Shown in pieces: positions 17,593-26,491 of a stretch of 64,000 bases of DNA. The stretch spans positions 124,001-188,000 of the forward strand of contig NZ_JAKIKX010000008.1 of the NCBI RefSeq assembly GCF_023283925.1, in the 5' to 3' direction. Source of the stretch: Shewanella marisflavi (lineage in GTDB: Bacteria; Pseudomonadota; Gammaproteobacteria; Enterobacterales; Shewanellaceae). A program made the position numbers and the translations under genes. Each line of letters starts with the position of its first letter. Positions within the stretch are counted from its first letter, which is position 1. The notes under the pieces were generated by a model, which was given only the letters and a program-made list of their open reading frames with translations, ran no database searches and was not told the DNA's origin.

Positions 17593-18123
17593 ATGGGTCA
17601 TTGTACGAGAACTCAATTTGAACCGCTCAACATAGCAGTATTAACCCTATCCGACAGTCGAGACTTAAGCCAAGATACCTCGGGACAATTTTTACAAGAG
17701 GCCTTACTGGAGGCTGGACACAAGCTGGCTGAACGTCGATTGATTAAAGATGACAAGTATCAGATACGTTCGGTATTGTCTCAGTGGATCGCATCAGGTG
17801 ATGTACAGGTGATCATCACCACCGGCGGCACAGGCTTTACCGAGCGTGATAACACGCCAGAGGCCGTCAAGCCGCTGTTTGACCGCGAAATCGAAGGATT
17901 TGGCGAGCTGTTTCGTCATATCACTTATACCGAGCTAGGCACCTCAACGGTACAGTCCCGAGCCTTGGGTGGCTTTGCTAACAAGACTGCCATCTTCTGT
18001 CTGCCGGGTTCGACTGGCGCCTGCAAGACTGGCTGGAACAAAATTTTAAAAGAACAACTCGATGCCACTCACAGACCCTGTAACTTTGTGATGCACGTGA
18101 AGAAGGTAGCAATTGATGAGTAG
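17593..18123 (+). CDS. moaB: Molybdopterin adenylyltransferase-type protein MoaB
   Basis: 176 residues from the ATG at 17593 (AAGAGAGACGTT upstream). The MoCF fold motifs are visible: [37 protein letters not shown] (the GGTG loop) and [14 protein letters not shown]. MoaB/MogA proteins bind or adenylylate molybdopterin before metal insertion. It overlaps the start of moaC by 8 bases, so the two are translationally coupled. The 113-base gap to moaA suggests its own promoter or a processed junction. Confidence 0.92.
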   Translation: MGHCTRTQFEPLNIAVLTLSDSRDLSQDTSGQFLQEALLEAGHKLAERRLIKDDKYQIRSVLSQWIASGDVQVIITTGGTGFTERDNTPEAVKPLFDREIEGFGELFRHITYTELGTSTVQSRALGGFANKTAIFCLPGSTGACKTGWNKILKEQLDATHRPCNFVMHVKKVAIDE

Positions 18124-18592
18124 TGAATTTACCCATATTAATGCCGATGGCAATGCCCATATGGTGGATGTCACCGAGAAGGCGGTTACTGAGCGCGAAG
18201 CCCGTGCCGAGGCCTTTATCGAGATGGCGCCTGAGACGCTTGAGATGATCATGAGCGGCAGCCACCATAAGGGGGATGTCTTTGCCACGGCCCGTATCGC
18301 GGGGATCCAGGCAGCGAAGAAGACCTCAGACTTGATTCCTTTGTGTCACCCCCTGATGCTGACCAAGGTCGAGGTGGATCTCGAAGCGCAGCCCGAGCAT
18401 AACCGAGTGCGTATCACCAGCCTGTGCAAGCTGTCGGGTAAGACAGGTGTCGAGATGGAGGCGCTAACTGCAGCCTCGGTGGCGGCATTGACCATCTATG
18501 ACATGTGCAAAGCGGTGCAGAAAGATATGGTGATCTCTCAGACTCGTCTGCTGGAAAAGCGTGGCGGTAAGTCGGGACATTTTAAGGTTTAA
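18116..18592 (+). CDS. moaC: Cyclic pyranopterin monophosphate synthase MoaC
   Basis: 158 residues, starting at the ATG overlapping the moaB end. Family motifs are [45 protein letters not shown] (conserved His), [21 protein letters not shown] and the catalytic Lys/Asp segment KAVQKDM. It converts the MoaA product into cPMP. The usual MoaC length and all signature blocks are intact. Confidence 0.94.
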   Translation: MSSEFTHINADGNAHMVDVTEKAVTEREARAEAFIEMAPETLEMIMSGSHHKGDVFATARIAGIQAAKKTSDLIPLCHPLMLTKVEVDLEAQPEHNRVRITSLCKLSGKTGVEMEALTAASVAALTIYDMCKAVQKDMVISQTRLLEKRGGKSGHFKV

Positions 18593-18630
18593 GTCAAGGT
18601 TTAGGCCTTGAACAGGTTAGAGGTAACGTA

Positions 18631-18882
18631 ATGATTAATGTGCTATTTTTTGCTCAAGTGCGCGAGCTGTTAGGTGAAAGCACAATAAGTGTCGAGGCAA
18701 GTGAGCAGACCACCACCGCCGAAGGCTTACGAGCCGTATTGGCGGCCAAAGATGACAAGTGGGGCAAGGTATTAGCCTCCGATAAGCTGTTGGTGGCGGT
18801 CAATCAAACCATCAGTAGCTGGGATACTCAGGTTGAAGATGGCGACGAAGTCGCTTTCTTCCCCCCCGTCACCGGAGGTTAA
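18631..18882 (+). CDS. moaD: Molybdopterin synthase small subunit (sulfur carrier)
   Basis: 83 residues with the ubiquitin-like fold and the essential C-terminal GG (FFPPVTGG). MoaD is activated at this glycine as a thiocarboxylate and donates sulfur to cPMP in the MoaD-MoaE synthase. The partner gene moaE starts 2 bases after the stop codon. Confidence 0.93.
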   Translation: MINVLFFAQVRELLGESTISVEASEQTTTAEGLRAVLAAKDDKWGKVLASDKLLVAVNQTISSWDTQVEDGDEVAFFPPVTGG

Positions 18883-18884
18883 TT

Positions 18885-19352
18885 ATGAGCCAAGCGATTG
18901 ACAGAGTGCTGGTGCAGACTCAGGATTTTAGCGTTCCCGATGAATATGCCCGTATCGCCGCAGATGACAGTGACGGCGCCGTGGTGACCTTTGTGGGTAA
19001 GGTGCGCGACTTCAACGATGGCAGTGCGGTGACCGATCTGACGCTGGAACATTATCCAGGTATGACTGAAGCTGTGCTGAATCAAATTGCCGTCGAGGCT
19101 AGAGAGCGCTGGCCGCTGACCCATGTAACCATTATTCACCGAGTCGGTACCATGGCGTTGGGTGAGCAGATCGTCTTTATCGGCGTGACCAGTGCCCACC
19201 GCAAGGCAGCGTTTGCCGCCTGTGAATTTTTGATCGATTTTCTCAAGACCAAGGCGCCGTTCTGGAAGTTAGAAGCGGGCGATCAGGGTAAGAACTGGGT
19301 CGAAGCTAAGGACGCCGATGAACAGGCGGCCAAGATGTGGGACAAGCAGTAA
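18885..19352 (+). CDS. moaE: Molybdopterin synthase catalytic subunit
   Basis: 155 residues. Motifs include GAVVTFVGKVRDFNDG, LEHYPGMTE, HRVGTMALGE and the active-site stretch KTKAPFWKLE, whose first Lys is the catalytic lysine of the family. It forms the heterotetramer with MoaD and builds the dithiolene of molybdopterin. It is followed after 37 bases by modA on the same strand, coupling cofactor synthesis to molybdate uptake. Confidence 0.93.
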   Translation: MSQAIDRVLVQTQDFSVPDEYARIAADDSDGAVVTFVGKVRDFNDGSAVTDLTLEHYPGMTEAVLNQIAVEARERWPLTHVTIIHRVGTMALGEQIVFIGVTSAHRKAAFAACEFLIDFLKTKAPFWKLEAGDQGKNWVEAKDADEQAAKMWDKQ

Positions 19353-19389
19353 GCCGTGGCTTAAGCTGCGACCATGGGGAAGGGCTGAA

Positions 19390-20181
19390 ATGGATATGCT
19401 CAGAGGTTTAATCTTAGGTTGCCTTATCCTGTTGGGTGCGCCTATGGCTTGGGCGACCGAGGTGCCGGCTATTGCGGCGGCCGCCAACATTAAGTTTGCG
19501 CTGGATAAGATTGCCGCGGACTTTACCCAAGAGACGGGCAAAAGGGTACGTATCTCCTATGGTTCATCGGGTAACTTTGTGGCTCAGCTGCGCCACGGTG
19601 CACCGTTTGAGCTGTTTCTGTCGGCAGATGACAAGTATATCTACCAGCTTCACAAACTGGGCGTCACAGACAGCGATGGTGAGGTATACGCTATCGGTCG
19701 GTTAGCATTAGCGGCGCCCAAGCGCTCCCCCTTAGTGATTGATGCTGAACTTGCCGGGCTTAAGCAACTGCTGGAGCAAGGAAAACTAAAGCGATTTGCC
19801 ATCGCCAACCCTGAACATGCCCCCTATGGTGAACGCGCCAAGGAGGTGTTGCAACGCTTAGGGCTGTGGCAGCCGCTGCAAGCGCATCTTATCTATGGCG
19901 AGAATGTGTCGCAGGCGGCGCAATTTGCCCTTAGTGGCTCTACCGATGGCGGTATTGTCGCCTTGTCGCTGGCGATGGCGCCCCAATTTCACGCCGCCAG
20001 TCATTATGTGGCGCTGCCGAGCGAATGGCACTCGCCGATGAATCAGCGCATGGTGCTTACTCCTAAGGCGGGAGAAACGGCCAAGGCTTTTTATGCTTAT
20101 CTGAGTCAGCCAAAGGCGAGGGCGATATTCACCGAATTTGGCTTTGGCCTGCCCCTTGTCAGTGAAGGTGGAGACCAGTAA
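19390..20181 (+). CDS. modA: Periplasmic molybdate-binding protein
   Basis: 263 residues from the ATG at 19390. Residues 1-22 form a signal peptide (LRGLILGCLILLGAPMAWA). The mature part has the ModA motifs AAAANIKFALDKIAADF, SYGSSGNFVAQLRHGAPFELFLSA split around the anion site, and GENVSQAAQFALSG. The SGS-type oxyanion loop is present. It delivers molybdate to ModBC. The stop codon overlaps the modB ATG by one base, so the genes are translationally coupled. Confidence 0.92.
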   Translation: MDMLRGLILGCLILLGAPMAWATEVPAIAAAANIKFALDKIAADFTQETGKRVRISYGSSGNFVAQLRHGAPFELFLSADDKYIYQLHKLGVTDSDGEVYAIGRLALAAPKRSPLVIDAELAGLKQLLEQGKLKRFAIANPEHAPYGERAKEVLQRLGLWQPLQAHLIYGENVSQAAQFALSGSTDGGIVALSLAMAPQFHAASHYVALPSEWHSPMNQRMVLTPKAGETAKAFYAYLSQPKARAIFTEFGFGLPLVSEGGDQ

Positions 20182-20861
20182 TGGATTGGCAGGCGCTGCT
20201 GCTTTCGATCAAATTAAGCTGTGTTACCGTCTTGGTGCTGATCCCTTTTGCTATCTGGGCTGGACGTTTTCTCGCGTATCGCCAGTTTAGGGGCAAGTCT
20301 TGGGTGGAGGCATTGATCATGGTGCCTCTGGTATTGCCGCCGACAGTGATCGGCTACTATTTGCTGGTGGGGCTTGGTAGTCAGTCCTGGCTGGGGCAGA
20401 CCCTAGAGGCCCTGTTGGGCCAGCAATTAGTGTTTCATTTCTCGGGGCTGGTCGTCGCCTCGGTATTGGTCAATATTCCCTTTGCCATCCAGCCAATTCA
20501 GCGCGCCTTCGAGTCTGTGCCCGAAGAGGTGCGTGATGCGGGCGCCTGTTGCGGCATGAGTCCGGCCAAAGTCTTGTTTAAGATAGAGCTGCCCTTAGTG
20601 TGGCCCGGAGTACTCACCGCGTTGGTGCTCTGTTTCTCCCATGTGCTCGGCGAGTTTGGTGTGGTCTTGATGATGGGCGGTAATATTGCCGGCGAGACCA
20701 AGACGATTGCCATCTCAATCTACGACAGTGTGCAGGCGTTCGATTTTGCCTCTGCCGGACAGATGTCGCTGCTGCTCCTGCTGTTTGCCATTACCGCGTT
20801 GGCGCTGACCACCAGTCTGTCCCGTCGATTAGGAGGGGTGAGTGTCTCAAGACGTCGCTGA
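20181..20861 (+). CDS. modB: Molybdate ABC transporter permease
   Basis: 226 residues with five to six transmembrane helices. The EAA loop reads RDAGACCGMSPAKVLFKIELPL (about 125-146), the contact site for ModC. The N-terminal helix and the VLPPTVIGYYLL segment match ModB. It is overlapped at the 3' end by modC by 20 bases. Confidence 0.93.
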   Translation: MDWQALLLSIKLSCVTVLVLIPFAIWAGRFLAYRQFRGKSWVEALIMVPLVLPPTVIGYYLLVGLGSQSWLGQTLEALLGQQLVFHFSGLVVASVLVNIPFAIQPIQRAFESVPEEVRDAGACCGMSPAKVLFKIELPLVWPGVLTALVLCFSHVLGEFGVVLMMGGNIAGETKTIAISIYDSVQAFDFASAGQMSLLLLLFAITALALTTSLSRRLGGVSVSRRR

Positions 20862-21951
20862 TCTGAGCTGTAAGATCTTTCAACAAGAGGGCATAGCCCT
20901 AGACGCCGAGTTTGTCTGCCGCGCCGGAGAGGTGTTGGCAGTTGTCGGCCCCTCGGGGGGCGGTAAATCGACCCTGATGCGAATGATTGCCGGATTGACC
21001 AAGCCTGAGTCGGGCGAGATACGCTATGGCGACGACATCTGGTTTAGCAGTGACGCAGGGCGCTACTTGACGCCCCAGCAGCGTCACTTGGGCTATGTGC
21101 CACAACATTTTGGTCTGTTTCCCAACATGACGGCGCTGGCGAATGTGGTTGCGGCGCTGGATCATATTCCCAAGGCTGAGCGGGTAGCCAGGGCTAAAGA
21201 TTGGCTGGAGCGGGTGAACCTACATGGTCTGCCGGATCGTCTGCCGGCAAACCTTTCAGGCGGTCAGCGGCAAAGGGTTGCGCTGGCCCGGGCACTCGCA
21301 AGAGAGCCCAGAGTTTTGTTATTGGATGAACCCTTTTCGGCGGTCGATAGAGAAACTCGCGAGCGACTCTACCTGGAGCTGGCGAGGCTTAAGGAGCAGC
21401 TGGCGATCCCCGTGATCATGGTGACTCACGATTTGAATGAGGCGCTACTGTTAGCCGACCGTATGATACTGATTAGTCAGGGAACCTTACTGCAGCAAGG
21501 TCATCCCCGCGATGTGTTAAGTCGCCCGCGCAACGAGGCGGTTGCCAAGCAAATGGGCTTGAGAAACCTGTTCGATGCCCATGTGGTAGCTCAAGAGGCG
21601 GAGCGCGACATTACCTGGCTTAAATTTGGTGAACATCTGCTTGCCAGCAACTACTCTGAGCAGTTGGCTATCGGCGCTAAGGTGCGCTGGGTGATCCCCA
21701 ATCAGGGGGTGCGCTTTAACTCCATCACCAAGGGGCGCCTGTGCCGCAGCTTTAACAAACTGGCCATCACCATAGAGTCCTGTCTCAGCATGGGAGAAAC
21801 CATGCGTCTGGTTGCCAGTATCAAAGGGGTTAAACACCATCTCAATGCAGAGGTGCCGTTACATTTCGCCCAAAAGATGGGCTTGTCACCTGGGGTCGAG
21901 ACAGAGGTGGCGCTCAAGTCAGATCTCATTCATATCCTGGAAAATGATTAA
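20842..21951 (+). CDS. modC: Molybdate ABC transporter ATP-binding protein
   Basis: 369 residues from a GTG with AGGAGGGGTGA upstream. Walker A is GPSGGGKST (about residues 34-42), the signature is LSGGQRQR, Walker B is VLLLDEPFSAVD, and the switch His is in MVTHDLNEA. The last about 120 residues resemble the ModC/TOBE regulatory region that binds molybdate, although it is divergent. The product powers molybdate import through ModB. Confidence 0.92.
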   Translation: MSQDVADLSCKIFQQEGIALDAEFVCRAGEVLAVVGPSGGGKSTLMRMIAGLTKPESGEIRYGDDIWFSSDAGRYLTPQQRHLGYVPQHFGLFPNMTALANVVAALDHIPKAERVARAKDWLERVNLHGLPDRLPANLSGGQRQRVALARALAREPRVLLLDEPFSAVDRETRERLYLELARLKEQLAIPVIMVTHDLNEALLLADRMILISQGTLLQQGHPRDVLSRPRNEAVAKQMGLRNLFDAHVVAQEAERDITWLKFGEHLLASNYSEQLAIGAKVRWVIPNQGVRFNSITKGRLCRSFNKLAITIESCLSMGETMRLVASIKGVKHHLNAEVPLHFAQKMGLSPGVETEVALKSDLIHILEND

Positions 21952-22053
21952 GCTGATGCACAGCTGAATACAATATGATCAAAGCTTAATATGGCTTCCA
22001 TCTCCCCGATAATCGCCCTGGCTTATGCTAAGCGTCTAGAATCGAGGAGAAAC

Positions 22054-22413
22054 ATGATGCAGAAGAAACTGACAGGCACCCTTATTTTATCTGCGGTACT
22101 CACCTTACCGGCCTTTGCCGCCTCTAATAGCCTTAAAGCAACGGGTGTTATCCAGCAGGCTGCCGATGCCAAGACGGCCAAAGATGACACACAGGTCGAG
22201 CTAACAGGTAAATTAATCAAGAGCTTAGGGGGTGAAAAGTATCTGTTTCGCGATGCCAGCGGCGAAGTCGAAGTCGCGATAGATAATGCCCTTTGGCGTG
22301 ATATTGAGATCACTAGCGACAACACCGTGACTCTCAGAGGAGAGGTGGATGATGAGTGGCGTGGACTGGAGATCGAGATCGACAGTATGGAGCTAGTGGG
22401 CCAAGCTGAATGA
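22054..22413 (+). CDS. YgiW/YdeI-type periplasmic OB-fold (BOF) stress protein
   Basis: 119 residues from the ATG at 22054 with GAGGAGAAAC just upstream; an in-frame ATG at 21991 has no such site. Signal peptide at 1-21 (KLTGTLILSAVLTLPAFAA). The mature BOF domain has VELTGKLIKSLGGEKYLFRD, VEVAIDNALWRD, VTLRGEVDDEW and a short end VGQAE. Proteins of this family are induced by metal, peroxide or peptide stress, often beside QseBC-like two-component systems, as here (PepSY protein, response regulator and kinase follow). The ligand is not known. Confidence 0.85.
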   Translation: MMQKKLTGTLILSAVLTLPAFAASNSLKATGVIQQAADAKTAKDDTQVELTGKLIKSLGGEKYLFRDASGEVEVAIDNALWRDIEITSDNTVTLRGEVDDEWRGLEIEIDSMELVGQAE

Positions 22414-22496
22414 TTGGGTGAAGGTGGCGATAAAGGCATCAAGCGAGATTGAGTTTAAACTAAATTTAATCATGAAAGCCGAAGGCCCCCTTGTCT

Positions 22497-22520
22497 ATCC
22501 CATTGGTACTGGGATTCTTT
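22497..22520 (+). terminator. Weak terminator-like hairpin after the OB-fold gene
   Basis: ATCCCA and TGGGAT with a 7-base loop, followed by TCTTT. The short stem and imperfect T-tract make this an attenuator or weak terminator at most. Confidence 0.35.
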
Positions 22521-22561
22521 GCGTGTAAGATACCGATATTGAAGAATTTAATGGAGGAGCC

Positions 22562-23098
22562 ATGGCTCGTTGGTTAATCAGTTTAATGCTGTTGTCTGGA
22601 GTGGTTGGGACGAATGTCGCCCTGGCAAATCCGGCAGTGCTTGAGTTGCTTTCGGATAGCCAAAGCCTGACTCCGCAAAAGATGATCGAGCAGGCGGAAA
22701 AAACCTACCCTGGAGTGATCTCTGAATTTCAGATAGATGTGGAAAATGGCCAGCTGATCTATGAGCTCAGTATGATCAATACTAAAGAAGATGCCATTAC
22801 CGAGTTTGAGTTTTGGGCAAAAGATGGCCGACTCATTCGTCAGAAGGTAGAAGGTTTAGAGGCCGACGATAAAGATGAACTCAAGGCGGTTAAGCTGCTC
22901 AAAGAGATGGATCAGAGCTTCTCTCAACTGCTCAAGTTGGCCATGGGTGGAAGCGGTGCGCATATTTTGGAAGCCCAGCTGGATCATGATCTGGGTATCA
23001 GCTATTTAGAACTCAAGCTTATCGACGCCAATGGCAAACATAGGATTGCCTTCGATATCGAAAATCAGCGGCCTTTGCCCCTGTTGAAGTGGGATTAA
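22562..23098 (+). CDS. Periplasmic PepSY-domain protein
   Basis: 178 residues. Signal peptide at 1-22 (ending NVALA), then a PepSY-like domain (TPQKMIEQAEKTYPGVISEF to FEFWAKDGRLI, about 38-95) and a second, more divergent repeat of similar pattern (about 118-178: FSQLLKLAMGG to HRIAFDIENQ). PepSY proteins modulate peptidases or sensor kinases outside the cytoplasm. It stops 3 bases before the response regulator start, so it is in the same operon and may modulate the kinase (inference). Confidence 0.75.
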   Translation: MARWLISLMLLSGVVGTNVALANPAVLELLSDSQSLTPQKMIEQAEKTYPGVISEFQIDVENGQLIYELSMINTKEDAITEFEFWAKDGRLIRQKVEGLEADDKDELKAVKLLKEMDQSFSQLLKLAMGGSGAHILEAQLDHDLGISYLELKLIDANGKHRIAFDIENQRPLPLLKWD

Positions 23099-23101
23099 CA
23101 G

Positions 23102-23779
23102 ATGAAAATATTACTGGTAGAAGACGATGCGACCACCACAGATTATGTGGTCAAGGGATTTGCCGAGCAGGGACACAATATCGAAACCGCCAGCGATGGT
23201 CATCAAGGACTCTTGTTGGCTACCAGTATGCAATATGATTTGGTGATCTTAGATCGCATGTTGCCACAACTCGATGGCCTAAAACTGCTGGCCGCATTGC
23301 GAGCGACCTGCAATCAGACCCCAGTGTTGATCCTCTCGGCACTGAGCCATGTGGATGAGCGCGTGAAAGGGCTCAGGGCTGGCGGTGACGACTATATGAC
23401 CAAACCTTTTGCCTTCTCTGAGCTCTTGGTGCGCGCCGAAAAATTGATGCAGCGGGGTAACTCGGCGCCGGCTCAGACAGAGCTTAAGGTCGGCGAGTTA
23501 GTGATGGAACTACTCACCCGTAAGGTGACTTTAGCGGGCAGTGAGATCATGCTGCAACCCAAAGAGTTTCAGCTACTTAAATATTTGATGGAACACCCTA
23601 ATCAGGTGATCAGCCGCACCTTGTTGTTCGAGGCCGTGTGGGATTATCACTTCGACCCGCGTACCAATGTGATCGACGTGCATATCGCTAAGCTGAGACG
23701 TAAGTTTGAAGAGCTGGGCTTTGGCGAGTTAATTGAAACGGTTCGAGGGGCTGGCTATCGCCTCCGTCAAGGGCATTAG
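23102..23779 (+). CDS. OmpR/PhoB-family response regulator
   Basis: 225 residues. The receiver domain (1-120) has the acidic pair Glu7/Asp8-Asp9, phosphoacceptor Asp51 (LVILDRMLPQLDG) and Lys near 101 (DYMTKPF). The C-terminal winged helix (130-222) has QPKEFQLLKYLMEHPNQVIS and the recognition helix region HIAKLRRKFEE. The gene overlaps the kinase by 47 bases. It probably controls the upstream OB-fold/PepSY genes, as in QseB-like systems (inference). Confidence 0.9.
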   Translation: MKILLVEDDATTTDYVVKGFAEQGHNIETASDGHQGLLLATSMQYDLVILDRMLPQLDGLKLLAALRATCNQTPVLILSALSHVDERVKGLRAGGDDYMTKPFAFSELLVRAEKLMQRGNSAPAQTELKVGELVMELLTRKVTLAGSEIMLQPKEFQLLKYLMEHPNQVISRTLLFEAVWDYHFDPRTNVIDVHIAKLRRKFEELGFGELIETVRGAGYRLRQGH

Positions 23780-25088
23780 ACCCTATCAGAGTAGTGCCTG
23801 GCGCATTACTATTATTTTCTCTGCTTTGGTGACCCTGATTATCGGCACCTTGTTGTTTGGCATGTATCGTCAGTTGATCAACGAGCAGGAGTTACAGACC
23901 AACCAACACCTTGCGGCGGAAAAGTTGCGTTATCAACAGATGGCGCTCACTTTGGACAGGCGTAGCTTTGCCACTCAGATCCGCGCCGCCGATCCTAAGA
24001 CGGCGCTGGTGGTGTGGCGCAGCTCGCTAGATCTGGTCGGGGCCCTGAGTCTGATGCCAGATGATATGCCCTTGCTGCCAGAGACTCGGGATTTTCCCAT
24101 TCTCACCAGTGGGCCGGATAAACTGCACATCTTAACCGGCGGCCTGGTGATCACCCGTTATGGCCCCGTGCTCATCGCGACCCGAACCGACCAACTGGCG
24201 ACCCTGATCGAGCGCTTCGTCAATGCGGCAATTACTGCCCTGATGCTGACTATCGTGCTGACGCTCGCCTTGGGTTATCTGTTTTCCAAGGCGATCTTAC
24301 GCCGTCTGGTACAGTACAACCGTTTAAGTAGGCGCATTGAGCGCGGCGAGTATTCCACCCGCCTGCCAGTAAGCTGGCGCCAGGATGAGTTTGACATGTT
24401 GGCGGGTAACTTTAACCAGGTGCTGGATACACTGGAGGCCAACTTGCATGCGGTGCGCGGCGCGACAGACAATATTGCCCACGATCTCAGAACCCCCTTA
24501 TCGCATCTTAGAATAGGGCTTGAGCAGTTACCGCAAAAGCCAGCAGAGGAGCTAGATGAGGCCAGCGCGATTTTGATCGAGGAGCTGGATCACTGCCTGG
24601 CGACCTTCGACGCTATGCTGTCGCTCACTCGCATCGAGGAGGGGCAGCAAGATCTAGAATTGCAGCCTCTGAGCCTGAATGCTTTATGCCAGGATCTATT
24701 CGAGATGGCCGAGGCGATGGCCGAGTCCAATGGCCAGACCTTAAGTCTGTCGCTGGATGAGGATTACAGCGTGATGGGGGATAAGTATCTGCTGTTCCAA
24801 GCCTTGTTTAATCTGGTGGATAATGCCATTAAATATTCGGGTGAAGGCGCTAAGGTTGAGATCGTTCAGCGGGGGAATCGTATTTTGATCCGCGACAATG
24901 GTCCGGGTATCCCCGCGGAGGCCACTGAGAGGGTGTTCGATCGTCTGGTGCGTCTGGATCCAAGCCGCCACAACAAGGGTACAGGCCTTGGGCTCTCGCT
25001 GGTGAAGGCGATCTTGCAGCGTCATAACGCCCGCATTGAGCTGGCCGATAATCAGCCAGGCCTCCTGGTGACCATCAGTTTTTCATAG
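23733..25088 (+). CDS. Sensor histidine kinase
   Basis: 451 residues as given from a TTG; the true start is uncertain because no ATG or GTG lies before the first helix. Two transmembrane helices (about 25-48 and 165-190) flank a periplasmic sensor region of about 115 residues. HAMP follows, then the DHp phosphoacceptor His near 250 (IAHDLRTPLSHLR) and the HATPase domain (NLVDNAIKYS, RDNGPGIP, GTGLGLSL). It forms a two-component pair with the overlapping regulator. The signal is unknown; adjacent genes suggest envelope or metal/peptide stress. Confidence 0.85.
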   Translation: MKRFEGLAIASVKGIRPYQSSAWRITIIFSALVTLIIGTLLFGMYRQLINEQELQTNQHLAAEKLRYQQMALTLDRRSFATQIRAADPKTALVVWRSSLDLVGALSLMPDDMPLLPETRDFPILTSGPDKLHILTGGLVITRYGPVLIATRTDQLATLIERFVNAAITALMLTIVLTLALGYLFSKAILRRLVQYNRLSRRIERGEYSTRLPVSWRQDEFDMLAGNFNQVLDTLEANLHAVRGATDNIAHDLRTPLSHLRIGLEQLPQKPAEELDEASAILIEELDHCLATFDAMLSLTRIEEGQQDLELQPLSLNALCQDLFEMAEAMAESNGQTLSLSLDEDYSVMGDKYLLFQALFNLVDNAIKYSGEGAKVEIVQRGNRILIRDNGPGIPAEATERVFDRLVRLDPSRHNKGTGLGLSLVKAILQRHNARIELADNQPGLLVTISFS

Positions 25089-25098
25089 GGCAATTGCC

Positions 25099-25773
25099 AT
25101 GTATAAGATTATTGCCGATGAGGCCGATTTCCTGGTGATCGACAAGGCGCCAGGTGTTCACTTTCATAGTCAGGATGGCCATGCCGGTGTGATGGCGCAG
25201 CTTGAGAACGATCTGGGAATTAAGCTCTATTCAGTGCATCGACTCGATACCATGACCTCGGGCTTGCTGCTGTTTGCCAAGTCTAGCGAAGCCGCGGCAG
25301 GTTTTACCCAGCTATTTAGCGAGCACAAGGTGCAGAAGTACTATGTGGCGCTGGCGAAAGGCAAGCCGAAGAAGAAGCAGGGGAGCATAGTGGGTGATAT
25401 GGCCAAGTCGCGCCGTAGTATGTATAAACTGCTACGCAGTAAAGAGAATCCGGCGATCACTCAATTTTTCTCTCAATCTGTGGCCGATGGTTTGCGTCTC
25501 TATCTGCTCAAGCCGCTGAGTGGTAAGACGCATCAGCTCAGAGTGGCGCTGGCGAGTCTTGGGGTACCCATGCTTGGGGATCTGCTCTATGGCGGCGAAG
25601 TGGCCGACCGAGGTTATCTGCATGCCTTAGCGCTGGGGTTTCATTGGCAGGGGGCTGATTATCATTATGTTGAGATGCCAAGCCAGGGCGAAGTGTTTGC
25701 GCTCGATGGGGTAAAAAACCAGTTGCAAACATGGAGTAAGCCTGAGAAGTTAGACTGGCCAAAACGAAATTGA
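25099..25773 (+). CDS. RluA-family pseudouridine synthase
   Basis: 224 residues, short for RluA (no S4 domain). The catalytic motif is HRLDTMTSGLLLFAK with Asp50; YYVALAKGKPKKKQG and LYLLKPLSGKTHQLRVAL are the other conserved blocks. It isomerises uridine in an RNA, target unknown. It starts 10 bases after the kinase, on the same strand, so it may be transcribed with the two-component genes. Confidence 0.85.
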   Translation: MYKIIADEADFLVIDKAPGVHFHSQDGHAGVMAQLENDLGIKLYSVHRLDTMTSGLLLFAKSSEAAAGFTQLFSEHKVQKYYVALAKGKPKKKQGSIVGDMAKSRRSMYKLLRSKENPAITQFFSQSVADGLRLYLLKPLSGKTHQLRVALASLGVPMLGDLLYGGEVADRGYLHALALGFHWQGADYHYVEMPSQGEVFALDGVKNQLQTWSKPEKLDWPKRN

Positions 25774-25795
25774 GTTAAATGAAGGAACTTAGGTT

Positions 25796-25963
25796 ATGGA
25801 TACCAATAAACTGCTGCTTGTGATTATCGCCATTTTGCTGCCGCCAGTGGCTGTATTTTTAAAGAGTGGTGTCGGTAAGGATCTACTGATCAACATCATT
25901 CTCTGCTTGCTGTTTTTTATCCCAGGCTTGTTACACGCCCTCTGGGTGGTTACTAAGTCTTAG
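25796..25963 (+). CDS. Pmp3/YqaE-family small membrane protein
   Basis: 55 residues, below usual gene-calling length. Two hydrophobic helices: about 5-20 (LLLVIIAILLPPVAVFL) and 30-48 (LLINIILCLLFFIPGLLHAL), separated by KSGVGKD. This matches the Pmp3 (YqaE) signature ILLPPVAVFL, INIILCLLFFIPG. Pmp3 proteins affect membrane potential and salt tolerance in yeast; the bacterial role is less clear. AGGAACTTAGGTT precedes the ATG, and a strong terminator follows. Confidence 0.85.
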   Translation: MDTNKLLLVIIAILLPPVAVFLKSGVGKDLLINIILCLLFFIPGLLHALWVVTKS

Positions 25964-25987
25964 GTCTTGTTTGCAGGCCACAAATAG

Positions 25988-26011
25988 AGCGCAGCCTGGC
26001 TGCGCTTTTTT
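25988..26011 (+). terminator. Rho-independent terminator after the Pmp3-like gene
   Basis: AGCGCAG and CTGCGCT around a short loop, followed by six T, 25 bases after the stop codon. Confidence 0.85.
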
Positions 26012-26123
26012 GTGTCCGATTGCGGACATTTACCAGCTATTAGCGATAGCAATAAGCACTAAATTTGTACTGTTAACTTTCTGATAACCCACTGCGGCGG
26101 TGTTTTAGGCTATAATCGCCGCC

Positions 26124-26279
26124 ATGAATAGAAAGAAAAAGATCAATCAAACACTTAAGGCCAAGGCGAAGAAAGCAAATGCTAAACTTCATCGCTCAGG
26201 TAAGCCTAAGTATATTGCTAAAGCCGAGCGAGAACGACTCGCTATGGCAGACGAACCACCCTCAGAATCTGTCTCTTAG
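26124..26279 (+). CDS. DUF2986-like lysine-rich mini-protein
   Basis: 51 residues: MNRKKKINQTLKAKAKKANA, then KLHRSGKPKYIAKAER and an acidic end. Strongly basic N-terminal half, no hydrophobic segment. The pattern matches DUF2986, a family restricted mostly to marine gammaproteobacteria such as Shewanella and Vibrio, function unknown. A TATAAT-like hexamer at 26111-26116 lies only 8 bases upstream of the ATG, so the transcript may be nearly leaderless if it is a real -10. Confidence 0.7.
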   Translation: MNRKKKINQTLKAKAKKANAKLHRSGKPKYIAKAERERLAMADEPPSESVS

Positions 26280-26491
26280 ACTAGAGACCTTCCGCTAGTT
26301 ATTATCATTTTCCCATGCTGGGAGCCCATTGGCGGCTCATTTCTGGTTACTGTCTGATGACAGGCTACAATTGGAGATGTGTTGGCGATCGCTCTCCTGA
26401 GCTGGGTAATGGTTGGGCCTTTGTGATTAACCCGGCCTGATGAACTGGTGAGTTGGATGATGACATCGCTTCTCACCGAATAAGGAGAACC

